Below the pieces are notes generated by a model. The model had not been told where the DNA came from, did no database searches, and saw only the letters and a program-made list of their open reading frames with translations. From Stenotrophomonas maltophilia (GTDB taxonomy: Bacteria; Pseudomonadota; Gammaproteobacteria; Xanthomonadales; Xanthomonadaceae): a stretch of 64,000 nucleotides of DNA. Both the position numbers and the translations under genes were made by a program. Shown here piece by piece: positions 63,671 to 64,000 of the stretch. How positions within the stretch are numbered: position 1 is the first letter of the stretch; each line of letters begins with the position of its first letter. The stretch is taken from contig NZ_CP106759.1 of the NCBI RefSeq assembly GCF_025642255.1, positions 1,081,501 through 1,145,500 on the forward strand, written 5' to 3'.

Positions 63671-64000
<330 letters not shown>

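Overview
The window reads as chromosome of a GC-rich gammaproteobacterium of the Xanthomonadaceae, most likely Stenotrophomonas (S. maltophilia complex). Support comes from the gene order rpmA-obgE-rpsT-murJ-ribF-ileS-lspA-ispH, the cyoABCD operon, the rpsP-rimM-trmD-rplS operon, and many short GTAG-ended GC palindromes of the SMAG type between genes.

Layout. 1-8863 is ordinary housekeeping: ribosomal proteins L27 and S20, the Obg GTPase, lipid II flippase, riboflavin kinase/FAD synthase, IleRS, signal peptidase II and IspH. 9087-13252 holds an M61 peptidase, a YhhN-family protein and a periplasmic trehalase. 13326-17574 (minus strand) is a cell-surface signalling cassette: FecI-like sigma factor, FecR-like anti-sigma and an STN-containing TonB-dependent receptor. 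A C9 homopolymer sits where the sigma gene should start. 18006-20891 is an autotransporter with an unusual ClpP-like passenger, followed by a D-lactate dehydrogenase and tRNA-Thr(CGT).

22046-31560 is the accessory core: a palimpsest of repeated insertions at tRNA-Thr. Repeated units consist of the tRNA 3' end, its terminator, a SMAG palindrome, a small secreted RHS-core protein with a variable C-terminal tip, an immunity-type gene, a conserved leader and an integrase start. Two RHS genes are complete (22338, 27110) and one is truncated (30192). Orphan tips and several immunity genes are scattered between them, and every integrase copy is broken. The genes here are visibly poorer in GC than their surroundings.

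31831-34923 is a second autotransporter with a related ClpP-like passenger and a nearly identical barrel. 35462-39990 is a VWA / PP2C phosphatase / protein kinase module of the TerY-P type plus a TonB-C-like membrane protein. It is bracketed by 331-bp direct repeats made from the autotransporter 3' end and the end of a GyrI-like gene, so it appears to be an island inserted between those two genes.

41237-64000 returns to core functions: cytochrome bo3 oxidase with His-rich tails, an MHYT-GGDEF-EAL protein, RadA, an HSP90-family ATPase paired with a large TPR-like partner, a CcsA-family protein, Ffh, a nitronate monooxygenase-like protein, a class IV aminotransferase, the rpsP operon, small DUF proteins, a MATE transporter, Hsp15 and the 3' end of katG.

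The most interesting material is (1) the mini-RHS toxin/immunity array built on tRNA-Thr, (2) two autotransporters whose passengers look like ClpP/crotonase-fold proteins, (3) the repeat-bracketed TerY-P island and (4) a possible slippage switch at the sigma factor. All calls come from reading the sequence; no database search was run.
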